NCBI GenBank assembly: GCA_026396975.1
Contig: JAPLVT010000034.1
Coordinates: forward strand, 1-22,227
DNA from: Candidatus Iainarchaeum sp.
Lineage (GTDB): Archaea > Iainarchaeota > Iainarchaeia > Iainarchaeales > GCA-2688035
Direction of reading: 5' to 3'
Length of the DNA: 22,227 nucleotides
Both the position numbers and the translations under genes were made by a program. The notes under the pieces were generated by a model. It ran no database searches, was not told the DNA's origin, and saw only the letters and a program-made list of their open reading frames with translations. Below are positions 14,096-21,413 of the stretch, piece after piece. How positions within the stretch are numbered: position 1 is the stretch's first letter; each line of letters opens with the position of its first letter.

Positions 14096-14542
14096 TTACC
14101 TCTTTTTTCCCTCTACGAAAGCCTTCAGGTAATTCTTTCCCTTGAAAAAGTTCCCCTTGACCATTTTGTACATGCGCCTGTAGCCGATTTTTTCAACGGC
14201 AGCGGCGTTTGTGCCGCGCAGTTCCCGCAGCATTTTCCTCTGGCTCCTCACATTTTTCATCCAATGGGCTTTGCCCTCCATCCGCGCCTTTTTGCTGCCT
14301 GTTCTTTTCCCGTGCCCGCTTCTCCTGCCCTTTTTCCTCTTCTCATGCAGAATCCTCGCCATTCCCATGCTCTTGTACTGTGGTTTCCTCTTCTTGATGA
14401 GCCCCTGCTTCACAAGTTCCCTGACATCGTCCTTTGTCATGGCAGACTGGATCTTTTCGCTTTCCTTCGGGTCCATCCAGATGGCGCCGCTGCCGGCCTT
14501 CAGCACCTGCACCGCCAGCCTCCTTACCTTTTCCAATTGCAT
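14096..14542 (-). CDS. rpl19e: Large-subunit ribosomal protein eL19
   Basis: Archaeal/eukaryotic 50S protein. The 148-residue product has RRLAVQVLKAGSGAIWMDP, VRELVKQGLIKKRKP and the basic helix KKGRRSGHGKRTGSKKARM, matching L19e along its whole length. I place the start at ATG 14542 with GGGGTT 4 nt upstream; a GTG at 14557, overlapping the eL32 stop, would add five residues. Confidence 0.95.
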   Translation of the reverse strand: MQLEKVRRLAVQVLKAGSGAIWMDPKESEKIQSAMTKDDVRELVKQGLIKKRKPQYKSMGMARILHEKRKKGRRSGHGKRTGSKKARMEGKAHWMKNVRSQRKMLRELRGTNAAAVEKIGYRRMYKMVKGNFFKGKNYLKAFVEGKKR

Positions 14543-14553
14543 AATAACCCCTT

Positions 14554-15273
14554 TCACGCGTTCAGGACGAACACTCCAAGCTCGCCCGCTTTCCGCAGAA
14601 TCTCCTTCTTCTTTTTCGCGCCGACCTTCGCGCCAATCCTCGCCGCGACAGCGGCTTTCTCCGGCGCCATTGCCTCAAGTTCCTGCACATTCCTCACCAG
14701 GCGCTCCCTGTAGCCGCTCGGGTGAACGCCCCTTATTTCACGCGATGTGCCATACCCAATGCCGACCACAAGGCCGTCCTCTTTCTTGAAATAAATGTCG
14801 GCTCCCTGCGGCTTTCTCCAGCGCTGCCACTTTTTGTCCGTAATATTCCTAACCGCCTTGTTGCCGAACCTTCCCCTGAACAAAAGCCTCTTTTTCTTGC
14901 GGACAAGCCTCGCCAGCCGCTTTACTTCCTTGCTCTTGGCGACGCGCGGCATTTCCGGCCACGGCTCGCGTGCCTTCGCTTTTTTCGCCTTGCCGGCACC
15001 TGCAGCCTGCTTGCCGCCTTTTTCGGCTGCTTTGCCGTGCGCTGCCGGCTTAGCATGCTCCTTCGCGCCCGCTTCATCATGCTTTGCAGACTCATTTTCG
15101 GCTGCCTGCCCACCGGCGGCTTTCTCGTGCTTTGCCGCCTCCGGCTCTTCTTTTGCTGCGTGCGCGGCATGTGCTGCCACAGTCTTTTCCTCTGCTTTTG
15201 CAGGGCGCTGCCCGCCCGCGTGCTTTCCAGCCGCGTGCCCGGCGGCCTTTTTTCCCTCTTCTTTTCCAGCCAT
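14554..15273 (-). CDS. rpl32e: Large-subunit ribosomal protein eL32 with about 100-residue N-terminal extension
   Basis: Archaeal/eukaryotic 50S protein. The conserved part starts near residue 102 (AREPWPEMPRVAKSKEVKRL) and includes RPQGAD-like RWRKPQGADIYFKKEDGL, GYGTSREIRGVHPSGYRE and an end LRKAGELGVFVLNA. The first 100 residues are low complexity, dominated by Ala, Lys, Glu, Gly and His (AAGHAAGKHAGGQRPAKAEE). Usual archaeal L32e is about 130 residues, here 239. Start supported by GGTG 6 nt before ATG. Some eL32 proteins carry N-terminal extensions, but this one is long. Confidence 0.94.
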   Translation of the reverse strand: MAGKEEGKKAAGHAAGKHAGGQRPAKAEEKTVAAHAAHAAKEEPEAAKHEKAAGGQAAENESAKHDEAGAKEHAKPAAHGKAAEKGGKQAAGAGKAKKAKAREPWPEMPRVAKSKEVKRLARLVRKKKRLLFRGRFGNKAVRNITDKKWQRWRKPQGADIYFKKEDGLVVGIGYGTSREIRGVHPSGYRERLVRNVQELEAMAPEKAAVAARIGAKVGAKKKKEILRKAGELGVFVLNA

Positions 15274-15288
15274 AATCGCACCTTTTTT

Positions 15289-15843
15289 TTATTTAGCGCT
15301 CTCCTGAGCAGCTTTTTCAACAATAAAAATCCCGTCCTGGAAAACACGCCTGTCCTTATTGCGGATGCGCGTTGCGCCCTCCAGGTTGGCGGCAGTCTGG
15401 CCTGCCGCGTCCTTGTCATGCCCTCTCACAATTATCTCCTTTCCCTTCGCTTCAACTGTGACACCAGGCCTGATCTGCGCGATGCGCGGGTTTTTCTCGC
15501 CGACGAAGTTCTTTACCTCGACGGTGTTCCCCTTTACGCTGACGTTTATCGGGAAGTGGCTGTAAACAACAGCCAGCTTGTAAACATACTCTTTCTGCAG
15601 CCCGCTGACGGCGTTTTCAATGTGCGTTGCTGTTGTGGTAAGGATAGCGTTTACCCTTTTGGTCCCGTGCTTCGCCTCTACCACAATGCTGCCATCCGAG
15701 GCTTTCACAGAAACAAACGCCAGGTTGAAGCTCTTCGAAACCTGCTTGCCGTTAGGCCCCACAACCGTGACAATGCCCTGCTGGACGCTTGCCTTGAAGC
15801 CGGCTGGCAACTGCACGCCGCGCTGCAATTTAACGACACCCAT
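15289..15843 (-). CDS. rpl6: Large-subunit ribosomal protein uL6
   Basis: 50S protein beside the sarcin-ricin loop and factor-binding site. The product of about 184 residues has two repeats of the L6 fold: the first with PAGFKASVQQGIVTVVGPNG, the second ending NPRIAQIRPGVTVEAKGKEI and IIVRGHDKDAAGQTAANLEG. The ATG at 15843 is preceded by GAGTGA; a GTG at 15849 is an alternative. It lies between uS8 and eL32 and is complete. Confidence 0.95.
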   Translation of the reverse strand: MGVVKLQRGVQLPAGFKASVQQGIVTVVGPNGKQVSKSFNLAFVSVKASDGSIVVEAKHGTKRVNAILTTTATHIENAVSGLQKEYVYKLAVVYSHFPINVSVKGNTVEVKNFVGEKNPRIAQIRPGVTVEAKGKEIIVRGHDKDAAGQTAANLEGATRIRNKDRRVFQDGIFIVEKAAQESAK

Positions 15844-15863
15844 AAACACTCACTCTTTCCATT

Positions 15864-16139
15864 TCAGTAAACGAAAGCCAGCAGCCTTCCCCCCATGCCG
15901 CTCTGCTTCGCGTCCTTGTGCGTTGTAACACCCTTCGGCGTTGAAACAATCAAAATCCCTATATCCTTTGAGGGCAGGTAGCGCTTCTCGAATTTTTCAA
16001 ACTCGTCTTTCTTTACGGCGTGGCGCGGCTTTATTGCCCTGCACTCGTTTATTTTTCCCGCGAGCTGTATCTTGTACACTCCCTCCCTGCCGTCCTCGAC
16101 AAACTCGAAGGAAGAAATGTAGCCGTGCTTTTGCATCAC
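15864..16139 (-). CDS. rps8: Small-subunit ribosomal protein uS8, short form lacking the N-terminal 40 residues
   Basis: uS8 is an early 16S rRNA-binding protein. The 91 residues match archaeal uS8 from about residue 40 to the end: QKHGYISSFEFVEDGREGVY, GKINECRAIKPRHAVKKDEF, ERR-like FEKRYLPSKDIGILIVSTPK and GMGGRLLAFVY. The usual archaeal protein is about 130 residues, and the first two helices (normally beginning with a DPLADAL-like segment) are absent. The start is GTG (or the next codon, ATG) with GGTGA 7 nt upstream, so translation here is plausible. No coding room is left: the uS14 stop is 12 nt upstream in the same frame. Either truly shortened or an assembly loss. Confidence 0.9.
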   Translation of the reverse strand: MMQKHGYISSFEFVEDGREGVYKIQLAGKINECRAIKPRHAVKKDEFEKFEKRYLPSKDIGILIVSTPKGVTTHKDAKQSGMGGRLLAFVY

Positions 16140-16151
16140 ACGTTTTTCACC

Positions 16152-16325
16152 TTAATCAAATTTTTTCCAACCCATTCTTTCAGCCATGTCCTTAAAGCAT
16201 CTCCTGCAAATGTGCAGGTTATATTTTCTCACAAGCCCGGCGTTGCCGCCGCAAACCCGGCAGTACCTCTTTTTCTTTTCGGCCCTCAAATCCCTTTTCT
16301 CCCTCAAATCCCTTTTCTCGCTCAC
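16152..16325 (-). CDS. rps14: Small-subunit ribosomal protein uS14, zinc form
   Basis: 57-residue protein of the 30S head. It has the four zinc-ligand cysteines C22, C25, C40, C43 (CRVCGGNAG and ICRRCFKD) and the conserved end MAERMGWKKFD. The start is a GTG at 16325 that overlaps the uL5 stop TGA, so the two genes are translationally coupled. Its N-terminus carries a perfect duplication of six residues (EKRDLR twice). The gene is followed closely by uS8. Confidence 0.93.
   Translation of the reverse strand: MSEKRDLREKRDLRAEKKKRYCRVCGGNAGLVRKYNLHICRRCFKDMAERMGWKKFD
16284..16319 (-). repeat. Perfect 18-bp tandem duplication inside uS14
   Basis: The 18-base unit CCTCAAATCCCTTTTCTC (plus strand) occurs at 16284-16301 and again at 16302-16319 without a mismatch. 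It encodes EKRDLR twice at residues 3-8 and 9-14 of uS14. Lack of silent differences suggests a recent slippage duplication; reading frame is kept. Confidence 0.9.
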
Positions 16326-16837
16326 TCGAAAACAACCCCCAGCTGGTCGCCGGCAAACAGCATTGCCTCTTCCTTTGTTATCACGTGCTTCCTGCCGACC
16401 TTCCTGTTCAGCTTTTTCCTGCGCTTCACCCTGAAGCCGTTCCTCTGCAGGGTAACAAGAACGTCAAAGCCCCTTACTCCCATGCCGGGGTCATAGCGGA
16501 TGCTGGGCATGTCAATGTACTCCTTTATCCCGAAACCAAAATTGCCGTTGTTGTCAAAGTTGCCCTTGTCCAGCCTGTTCCCTTTGGCAGCGAGAGCCAT
16601 TTTCAAAAACTCAATCGCAGGCTGCTTTCGCAGCGTAACCTTTATCCCGATCGGCAGGCCGGGCCTTATGTCCCATTTGGGCTGCCTTACCCTGCAGAGC
16701 GTCTGCACTGGCTTCCTGCCAGTGATCTTCTCCGCGATCTTAAGGCCCGCTTTCATCTCCTCGGGGTTGGCGCCAACGCCCATGTTAACTGTCACCTTCT
16801 CGACCTTTATGCGCCGCATGGCGTTATCCGCTTGCAT
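16322..16837 (-). CDS. rpl5: Large-subunit ribosomal protein uL5
   Basis: 50S protein that binds 5S rRNA and contacts P-site tRNA. The 171-residue product has VEKVTVNMGVGANPEEMKAG, CRVRQPKWDIRPGLPIGIKV and YIDMPSIRYDPGMGVRGFDV, typical of archaeal uL5, and appears complete. GGGAGTGA lies upstream of the ATG. In archaea uL5 follows eS4, as here, although a 64-nt gap separates them. Confidence 0.96.
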   Translation of the reverse strand: MQADNAMRRIKVEKVTVNMGVGANPEEMKAGLKIAEKITGRKPVQTLCRVRQPKWDIRPGLPIGIKVTLRKQPAIEFLKMALAAKGNRLDKGNFDNNGNFGFGIKEYIDMPSIRYDPGMGVRGFDVLVTLQRNGFRVKRRKKLNRKVGRKHVITKEEAMLFAGDQLGVVFE

Positions 16838-16901
16838 CAGAATTCACTCCCGAAATACCGTTCCGCAGCACATGCGCCGGTGGCAGCGTTTTTTCCGCGC
16901 A

Positions 16902-17627
16902 TTATTTTTCACCCTTAATATTTATCGCGGGCGAACCGTGCCCGACAACAAAAACATTCTTCGCAACCGTCTGGAACTCGCCCTGCTCGTTCTCAAGCGT
17001 GACAAGCTTGGGCCTTCCCATTGTAGCCTCAACAACGCCCTTTATTTTTGCAGTGCTGCCGACCCATCTCCCGCCCGTAAACAGCACAGTATTGCCCTTT
17101 TCCATTTTGAAGTGCTGCAATACCTTCTGGTCTGGCACGCTGACCAAAAGCGTGTCGCCAACGTTCACGTCTGTTTTCTTTTCCCTGAAGCTCCTGCCGT
17201 CGTTTGTGGTAATCTGGACTGTGCCGCCCTTAACTGCCCTTTTTGCCATGACCCTGCACAGTTTCCTGTTCTCGCCGGCCTTCTCCTCAACAAGCATGAA
17301 CTCGCCTTTCCTGCTGAACAAAACCCTGTAAGCCTTGTTCTCAGCCAAAACAGCGACAATGTCGAACAAGCCCACTGCCCTCTTGCAGTCCTTTACAGGC
17401 TTGCCGTCAACATGAACAGTCCCCTTGTGCAATACCTGCTTTGCCTCGTGCAGTGTTTCCGCAATGCCGAGCATGTCGCGCACGACATAGCCGAGCGGCA
17501 TGCTCGCGGCCCTGGTGTGCGGCCCGGGCAGAGTCCTGATTGTCCAGGTGTTTTCCTTCCTCAGCAAATGCATTGCCTTCGTGGCGCTAAGCCTCTTCTG
17601 GCTTCTCTTGGGCCCTTTTCTCGCCAT
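16902..17627 (-). CDS. rps4e: Small-subunit ribosomal protein eS4
   Basis: Archaeal/eukaryotic 30S protein with an S4-like domain, a central domain and a KOW domain. The 241-residue product shows LLRKENTWTIRTLPGPHTRA, LPLGYV-like SMPLGYVVRDMLGIAET, LHKGTVHVDGKPVKDCKRAV and, near the C-terminus, FQTVAKNVFVVGHGSP. Length is normal. ATG overlaps the uL24 stop (TAATG), with GGGGTGG upstream, indicating coupling. Confidence 0.96.
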   Translation of the reverse strand: MARKGPKRSQKRLSATKAMHLLRKENTWTIRTLPGPHTRAASMPLGYVVRDMLGIAETLHEAKQVLHKGTVHVDGKPVKDCKRAVGLFDIVAVLAENKAYRVLFSRKGEFMLVEEKAGENRKLCRVMAKRAVKGGTVQITTNDGRSFREKKTDVNVGDTLLVSVPDQKVLQHFKMEKGNTVLFTGGRWVGSTAKIKGVVEATMGRPKLVTLENEQGEFQTVAKNVFVVGHGSPAINIKGEK

Positions 17628-18034
17628 TATTCCACCCCTCCCCCCGCGGCTGATTTTTCCGCTTTCTGCCCTTTATGCCCCTTGATCCTTTTAAGCCTCT
17701 TCGCGTCGCTCCTTTCCAAATCAACCACAAGCAGGTTTGACGCACTTACAGGCAAAGGCACCTCGCTGCCGTCAACCTTCTTCCTCACAAGCTTGTCTAT
17801 GAAAACCAGCCCTTTCCTGTAGCTTACAGCGCTTACCTTGCCCTCGGTGCCCTTTTTGTTTCCCCTCATAACCTTAACTGTATCGCCCTTCCTGACAGGA
17901 ATGCTCCGTGTGCCGAGCTGCTGCCTCAGCTGCTTGCTCAAATGCCCCGCAAGCGCGTGCTGCTGCAAGTGCAGCGGCTTCGCGCTATGGAAGCGCCTCT
18001 GCTTTTTCGGTTTGCTTGAAACAACTGCCTTCAT
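17627..18034 (-). CDS. rpl24: Large-subunit ribosomal protein uL24
   Basis: 50S assembly-initiating protein. The 135-residue archaeal form has KKQRRFHSAKPLHLQQHALA followed by the KOW motif RKGDTVKVMRGNKKGTEGKV. The final 25 residues are basic and Ala/Gly-rich. GAGTGG precedes the ATG. It lies between uL14 and eS4. Confidence 0.95.
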   Translation of the reverse strand: MKAVVSSKPKKQRRFHSAKPLHLQQHALAGHLSKQLRQQLGTRSIPVRKGDTVKVMRGNKKGTEGKVSAVSYRKGLVFIDKLVRKKVDGSEVPLPVSASNLLVVDLERSDAKRLKRIKGHKGQKAEKSAAGGGVE

Positions 18035-18085
18035 AAAAAACCACTCTATCTTTCCGCATCCCCTTCAGATTTCCAAAATAATTGT

Positions 18086-18484
18086 TCAGATTATTGCCCC
18101 CGCGATTCCCGCGATTTTCGGCCAGCGTTCGCAAGCCTCTTTCGCCACTACCCCTTTTATTTCGCTTCCCTTCGGCATTCCCTTTTCGTCCACAAGCACC
18201 ACTGCATTGTCCTCGAACTTTACCCTCAGGCCGTTCGCCCTCCTGTACTCCTTCCTGACCCTGACAATTATCGCCCTCTCGACCTTTTTCCTGATCTCAG
18301 GCTTTCCCTTTTTCACAACAACATTGACCATGTCGCCAATTCCCGCTTTTGGCTTCATCCTCTTGGCGCCCTTGCCGCCGATGACTGTGATTATGTCTAC
18401 CTCTTTCGCGCCGCTGTTGTCAGCGCAAACGCACCTGCTGTGCTGTGTCAGGCACTTGGTCGCAGTTGAACTTATCGCCCTCAT
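18086..18484 (-). CDS. rpl14: Large-subunit ribosomal protein uL14
   Basis: 50S interface protein forming an intersubunit bridge and binding anti-association factors. The 132-residue product includes VCADNSGAKEVDIITVIGGK, KAGIGDMVNVVVKKGKPEI and FEDNAVVLVDEKGMPKGSEI, with the usual end AGIAGAII. It lies between uS17 and uL24. Confidence 0.97.
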   Translation of the reverse strand: MRAISSTATKCLTQHSRCVCADNSGAKEVDIITVIGGKGAKRMKPKAGIGDMVNVVVKKGKPEIRKKVERAIIVRVRKEYRRANGLRVKFEDNAVVLVDEKGMPKGSEIKGVVAKEACERWPKIAGIAGAII

Positions 18485-18563
18485 TGCAACCGCGCCCCGC
18501 TATTTCCGCCCTTTTCATCCACAAAAAACTTTGCCTTCATTTCAAACGCCCTCCATCGCCCGC

Positions 18564-19019
18564 TTACTCCGCTGCCTCGTTTTTCTCCCTGTGCGCTTTC
18601 TGCTCCGCATGCTCTTTGTGTTCGGCGTGCGCCTGCGGCTGTTTTTCCTTTTCAGCCTGCTTGGAGGCTTTTTCTTCCTTCTCTTTCATGGCTGCAGCGC
18701 CTTCCTCGGCCTTCACGACCTTCTTTGTCCCGAGCACCGCGAGAACCACAAAACACTTTGTCTTGCTCAATTTTCTTGTTTCCCCGACGCGCACGATATC
18801 GTTCTCTTTTGCGTTAATGCACGCAGGATTGTGCACATACAGCTTGCTCCTCTGCTTCCTGTATCTCTCGTACTTCGGGATAAAGCGCACTATTGTGCGC
18901 TCCACAACAACCGTCTTTGTGGGCTTTGCGCTAACCACGACTCCCTCGAACACGTCACCCCTCACGCTCAAACCGCCGTGAACCGGGCACCTACTGTCAT
19001 TGCACTCAGCCATAACCAT
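18564..19019 (-). CDS. rps17: Small-subunit ribosomal protein uS17 with Lys/Glu/Ala-rich tail
   Basis: Early-binding 30S protein with an OB fold. The conserved part contains CNDSRCPVHGGLSVRGDVFE, KTVVVERTIVRFIPKYERY, NDIVRVGETRKLSKTKCFVV. After about residue 105 the product continues with about 45 Lys/Glu/Ala/His-rich residues, bringing it to about 150 against about 110 in most archaea. The start is one of two ATGs (19019 or 19013), both after GGGGG. A 117-nt A-rich gap (minus strand) separates it from Rpp29 and holds no gene I can support. Confidence 0.95.
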   Translation of the reverse strand: MVMAECNDSRCPVHGGLSVRGDVFEGVVVSAKPTKTVVVERTIVRFIPKYERYRKQRSKLYVHNPACINAKENDIVRVGETRKLSKTKCFVVLAVLGTKKVVKAEEGAAAMKEKEEKASKQAEKEKQPQAHAEHKEHAEQKAHREKNEAAE

Positions 19020-19136
19020 AATCCCCCAACAATTTTCCGGTTTATTTTCCCTCTCTTTCCATTTTCCGCATCCAGATCTTTTTTGCCTTGCTTTCACCAA
19101 TTTTTTCTCTCTGCCTTCCACATTTTTTTATTTTTT

Positions 19137-19427
19137 TTACCTCGCGTGGTACTTGACCCTGTCTTCCGGCCTCTGCATTATTTCGCTGCAGTCAAGCGAA
19201 GCCTTTTCGTCCCCGAGCGCTATCTCGAGCTTTACCTCGCGCTTTGGAAGGCTCCGCTCCCCGTGCGCTGTTTCAAGCACAAGCGTGTTCTTTGTCTCGT
19301 TGACAATTTTTCCCTGCATTCCAACCCTGCTTTTGTCGGTGCTTTCCGCAACCGTTGCCTCAAGCCCAAGCAACTCGTGTGCCTTGAGGTTTTTCCTTGT
19401 AATGCAGTAATTTTTCCCTTGCAGCAT
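19137..19427 (-). CDS. rnp1: Ribonuclease P protein component Rpp29 (Pop4 family)
   Basis: Archaeal RNase P subunit that binds the P RNA with Rpp21 to process tRNA 5' ends. The 96-residue product has ELLGLEATVAESTDKSRVG, GMQGKIVNETKNTLVLETA and an end with PEDRVKYHAR, matching the Sm-like Rpp29 fold. GGTG lies 5 nt before ATG. It occupies the standard archaeal slot between SUI1 and uS17. Confidence 0.92.
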   Translation of the reverse strand: MLQGKNYCITRKNLKAHELLGLEATVAESTDKSRVGMQGKIVNETKNTLVLETAHGERSLPKREVKLEIALGDEKASLDCSEIMQRPEDRVKYHAR

Positions 19428-19441
19428 AAAAACACCTTTTT

Positions 19442-19744
19442 TTAAGCCTCGATCAGGCTCTCCTTGAATCCCTGTTTCAGCAGTATTTCCTTCACTCTTT
19501 TTTTGTGGTTTCCCTGCAGTTCAATCCTGCCGTCCTTTATTGTCCCGCCGCAGGCAAAGCTCTTTTTCAGAACCTTCACAAGCTCTTTCACGTCAACGTC
19601 ATCGCTGAAGCCGCTCACGATAGTGACTGTTTTTCTGAACCTCCTGTTGTCGACCCTTACCTTTATTTTCTGCTGTTCCTTCGCGAGCTGCTCGCAGACG
19701 CAAAGGTTCCGCTCCAGTCCGCATTTAGGGCAAATGTCCTCCAT
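19442..19744 (-). CDS. Translation initiation factor aIF1 (SUI1 family)
   Basis: Initiation factor that helps select the start codon on the 30S subunit. The 100-residue product has an N-terminal CPKCGLERNLCVC zinc-knuckle-like motif, typical of archaeal aIF1, then the SUI1 core KTVTIVSGFSDDVDVKELVK and KSFACGGTIKDGRIELQGN. Its ATG overlaps the uL29 stop by one base (TAATG). Position between uL29 and Rpp29 is the archaeal norm. Confidence 0.95.
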   Translation of the reverse strand: MEDICPKCGLERNLCVCEQLAKEQQKIKVRVDNRRFRKTVTIVSGFSDDVDVKELVKVLKKSFACGGTIKDGRIELQGNHKKRVKEILLKQGFKESLIEA

Positions 19745-20208
19745 TACCTTTTCTTCCCCCCTGTTTTTTTCTTTGCGGCGCCTTTCCGCCCTGCCGCATC
19801 ATCGGCTTTCCTTTCCCCGCTCTTTTTTGCGCGGGCAGCCGGCTTTTCAGGCTCTCTCTCTTTCGCGGAAGCAGCCTTTTCGGCATGCTTTTCCGCCTTC
19901 TGCTCTTTTTTCCCGCCGACGCCAAGCCTCTGCGCCAGGCCCTTTACAGCACTGGCAGCCGCAGGTTTGGGGGCTGAAACTGTTTCAACCTGCTCGACGT
20001 CAACATCCTTTTCCCCGGCCTTTATCTTCTCGTTTATGACAGTAAGCAGCCTCGCGATATTCTTTTTCATTCCCTTTATCTTTCCGCTGTTCTCCTTGCG
20101 CGTGCCGCTTGAAACAAGCGCGCGCTCCTTCGCAAGCTCGCTTTTGAGCTCTATCACATGGCGCTTTGCCTCAATAACCTGCATTTCCCTCATCTCGCTG
20201 ATTTTCAT
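19744..20208 (-). CDS. rpl29: Large-subunit ribosomal protein uL29 with about 90-residue tail
   Basis: 50S protein at the peptide exit. The first 65 residues form the usual helical hairpin (MKISEMREMQVIEAKRHVIE, then LKSELAKERALVSSG and KGMKKNIARLLTVINEKIK). The remaining 90 or so residues are Lys/Ala/Glu-rich low complexity. Typical archaeal uL29 is about 70 residues; here 154. GGTGG lies about 8 nt before the ATG. It lies between uS3 and aIF1. Confidence 0.93.
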   Translation of the reverse strand: MKISEMREMQVIEAKRHVIELKSELAKERALVSSGTRKENSGKIKGMKKNIARLLTVINEKIKAGEKDVDVEQVETVSAPKPAAASAVKGLAQRLGVGGKKEQKAEKHAEKAASAKEREPEKPAARAKKSGERKADDAAGRKGAAKKKTGGKKR

Positions 20209-20224
20209 GCTTCAAGCCACCGCT

Positions 20225-21166
20225 TCACTTTTTCTCCTTAGATTCCTTCTCTTTTTTCTCCTTATTTTCAGCGCTGTGCTCTTTTTCCTTGGCGCCTTCC
20301 TTCTTCGGCGCTTTTTCCTTCTTCACGCCCTTCTTTTTATCAGCGCCTTTTTCGCCGTGCACTTTCGCGCCCTTCTGCACTTTCGCTTCACCCGTAGCCT
20401 GCACAACCGCAGCCGGCGCGTTCTCAACTGCAACAACAGCTGTCCCGACAGCCACAAGCGCATGGTCCTTTGCAATTTCCTCTTCCGGCACGGAAGCAAT
20501 TGCGACAGCTGGCGCGGCTGCAGCAGCCGCGGCTGCCGTAGCTTGCGCGGCTGCCTGGTCTCTTTTGTCAAGTATTTCCTTAATGTTTATTTTGTCCGGG
20601 AAAACAACTCCGGGGTGGATTATGCGCAGCTTTATCCCGATTGCGCCAGCTTTTGGGTAGGCGCTTCCCTTTGCGTAATCGACCTTTTTAACCTCGTCAC
20701 CGACTTTTTTCATGTAACCCTGCGCAATGCGCAGCTTTCTTTTCCTGCCGCCCTTACCGCTCAGCTTTCCGCTGAAAATCAATTCAACGCCCTGCGCGCC
20801 CGCTGTCATGATGCCCTGCGCTGTCCTGAAAGCGACGCTCCTCCAGCTGTAGCCCCTTTCAACCAGGCCAATCATCCTGTCAACAGTGGCCTTTGAGTCA
20901 AGCTCAGGGTTCTTTATGTCCCGAATCTCTATCTGCGGGTTTTGAATGCCGAAACGCTGGCTGATTTCAAGAGTCAGCTGCTTTATGTTCTGGCCGCTCT
21001 TCCCGATTGCCAGGCCGGGCCTTGCGACGTTCAGCACAATCCTTGTCACAAGCGGCGTCTTGACTATCTCAAGCCCCGTGAAGCCGGCTTTGTCCATATG
21101 CTCTTTCACGAACTGCTCAAACTGGATTTTCTTCAAGCCCTGCTCCACAAAATTCCTCTCAATCAT
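20225..21166 (-). CDS. rps3: Small-subunit ribosomal protein uS3 with Ala- and Lys-rich tail
   Basis: 30S head protein at the mRNA entry. The KH domain includes GLAIGKSGQNIKQLTLEIS (GxxG-type loop near residue 56), followed by the C-terminal domain with RGYSWRSVAFRTAQGIMTAG and AIGIKLRIIHPGVVFPD. From about residue 205 a tail of about 105 residues begins with an Ala-rich stretch and ends in Lys/Glu-rich sequence. ATG at 21166 is preferred because GGTG is 3 nt upstream and the product starts MIERNFVEQG; a TTG at 21181 is possible. Confidence 0.95.
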   Translation of the reverse strand: MIERNFVEQGLKKIQFEQFVKEHMDKAGFTGLEIVKTPLVTRIVLNVARPGLAIGKSGQNIKQLTLEISQRFGIQNPQIEIRDIKNPELDSKATVDRMIGLVERGYSWRSVAFRTAQGIMTAGAQGVELIFSGKLSGKGGRKRKLRIAQGYMKKVGDEVKKVDYAKGSAYPKAGAIGIKLRIIHPGVVFPDKINIKEILDKRDQAAAQATAAAAAAAAPAVAIASVPEEEIAKDHALVAVGTAVVAVENAPAAVVQATGEAKVQKGAKVHGEKGADKKKGVKKEKAPKKEGAKEKEHSAENKEKKEKESKEKK

Positions 21167-21186
21167 AAGCACCAACGCCAAAAAAA

Positions 21187-21342
21187 TTACTTTGCCTCCG
21201 TTACAACAATCTCAATGTGCGCGCTCTTTCTCTTTCTCCTTTTTCCCGCAATCTTTCCCTTCGGCTGGAATCCAATTCTCCTGAATCCCTGCGAGGCAAA
21301 GCAATGCGCTATGAGCAAATTGTCAGTGCCCATCTTGACCAT
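21187..21342 (-). CDS. rpl22: Large-subunit ribosomal protein uL22, C-terminal part only
   Basis: The 51 residues from ATG 21342 read MVKMGTDNLLIAHCFASQGF and then FRRIGFQPKGKIAGKRRKRK, ending SAHIEIVVTEAK. This matches the end of uL22, where a PRAKGR-like loop and a TSHIxIVV strand line the exit tunnel. Archaeal uL22 is normally about 150 residues and lies between uS19 and uS3, as here, but only 224 bp separate the uS19 stop from the uL22 stop. The same frame is open upstream into the uS19 gene (Lys/Glu-rich), without ATG, GTG or TTG that I can support and without GGTGA. The N-terminal half that binds 23S rRNA is missing. It may be a pseudogene, half of a split gene, or an assembly loss. Confidence 0.7.
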   Translation of the reverse strand: MVKMGTDNLLIAHCFASQGFRRIGFQPKGKIAGKRRKRKSAHIEIVVTEAK

Positions 21343-21413
21343 AAAAATGCCTTTTTTGTTCTTTTTTCTCCGTAGCTTTTTTGTGATTCCTTCTTCCAGC
21401 TTTTTCCGCTCTT

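Noticed and set aside
16500..17822. Plus-strand open frame of 440 codons opposite uL5, eS4 and uL24
   Set aside because: It spans three well-supported minus-strand genes and their junctions; composition looks like antisense of Lys-rich proteins.
17838..19445. Plus-strand open frame of 535 codons opposite uL14, uS17 and Rpp29
   Set aside because: Antisense shadow across several real genes; Phe/Leu/Ser-rich product reflects Lys/Glu-rich coding strand.
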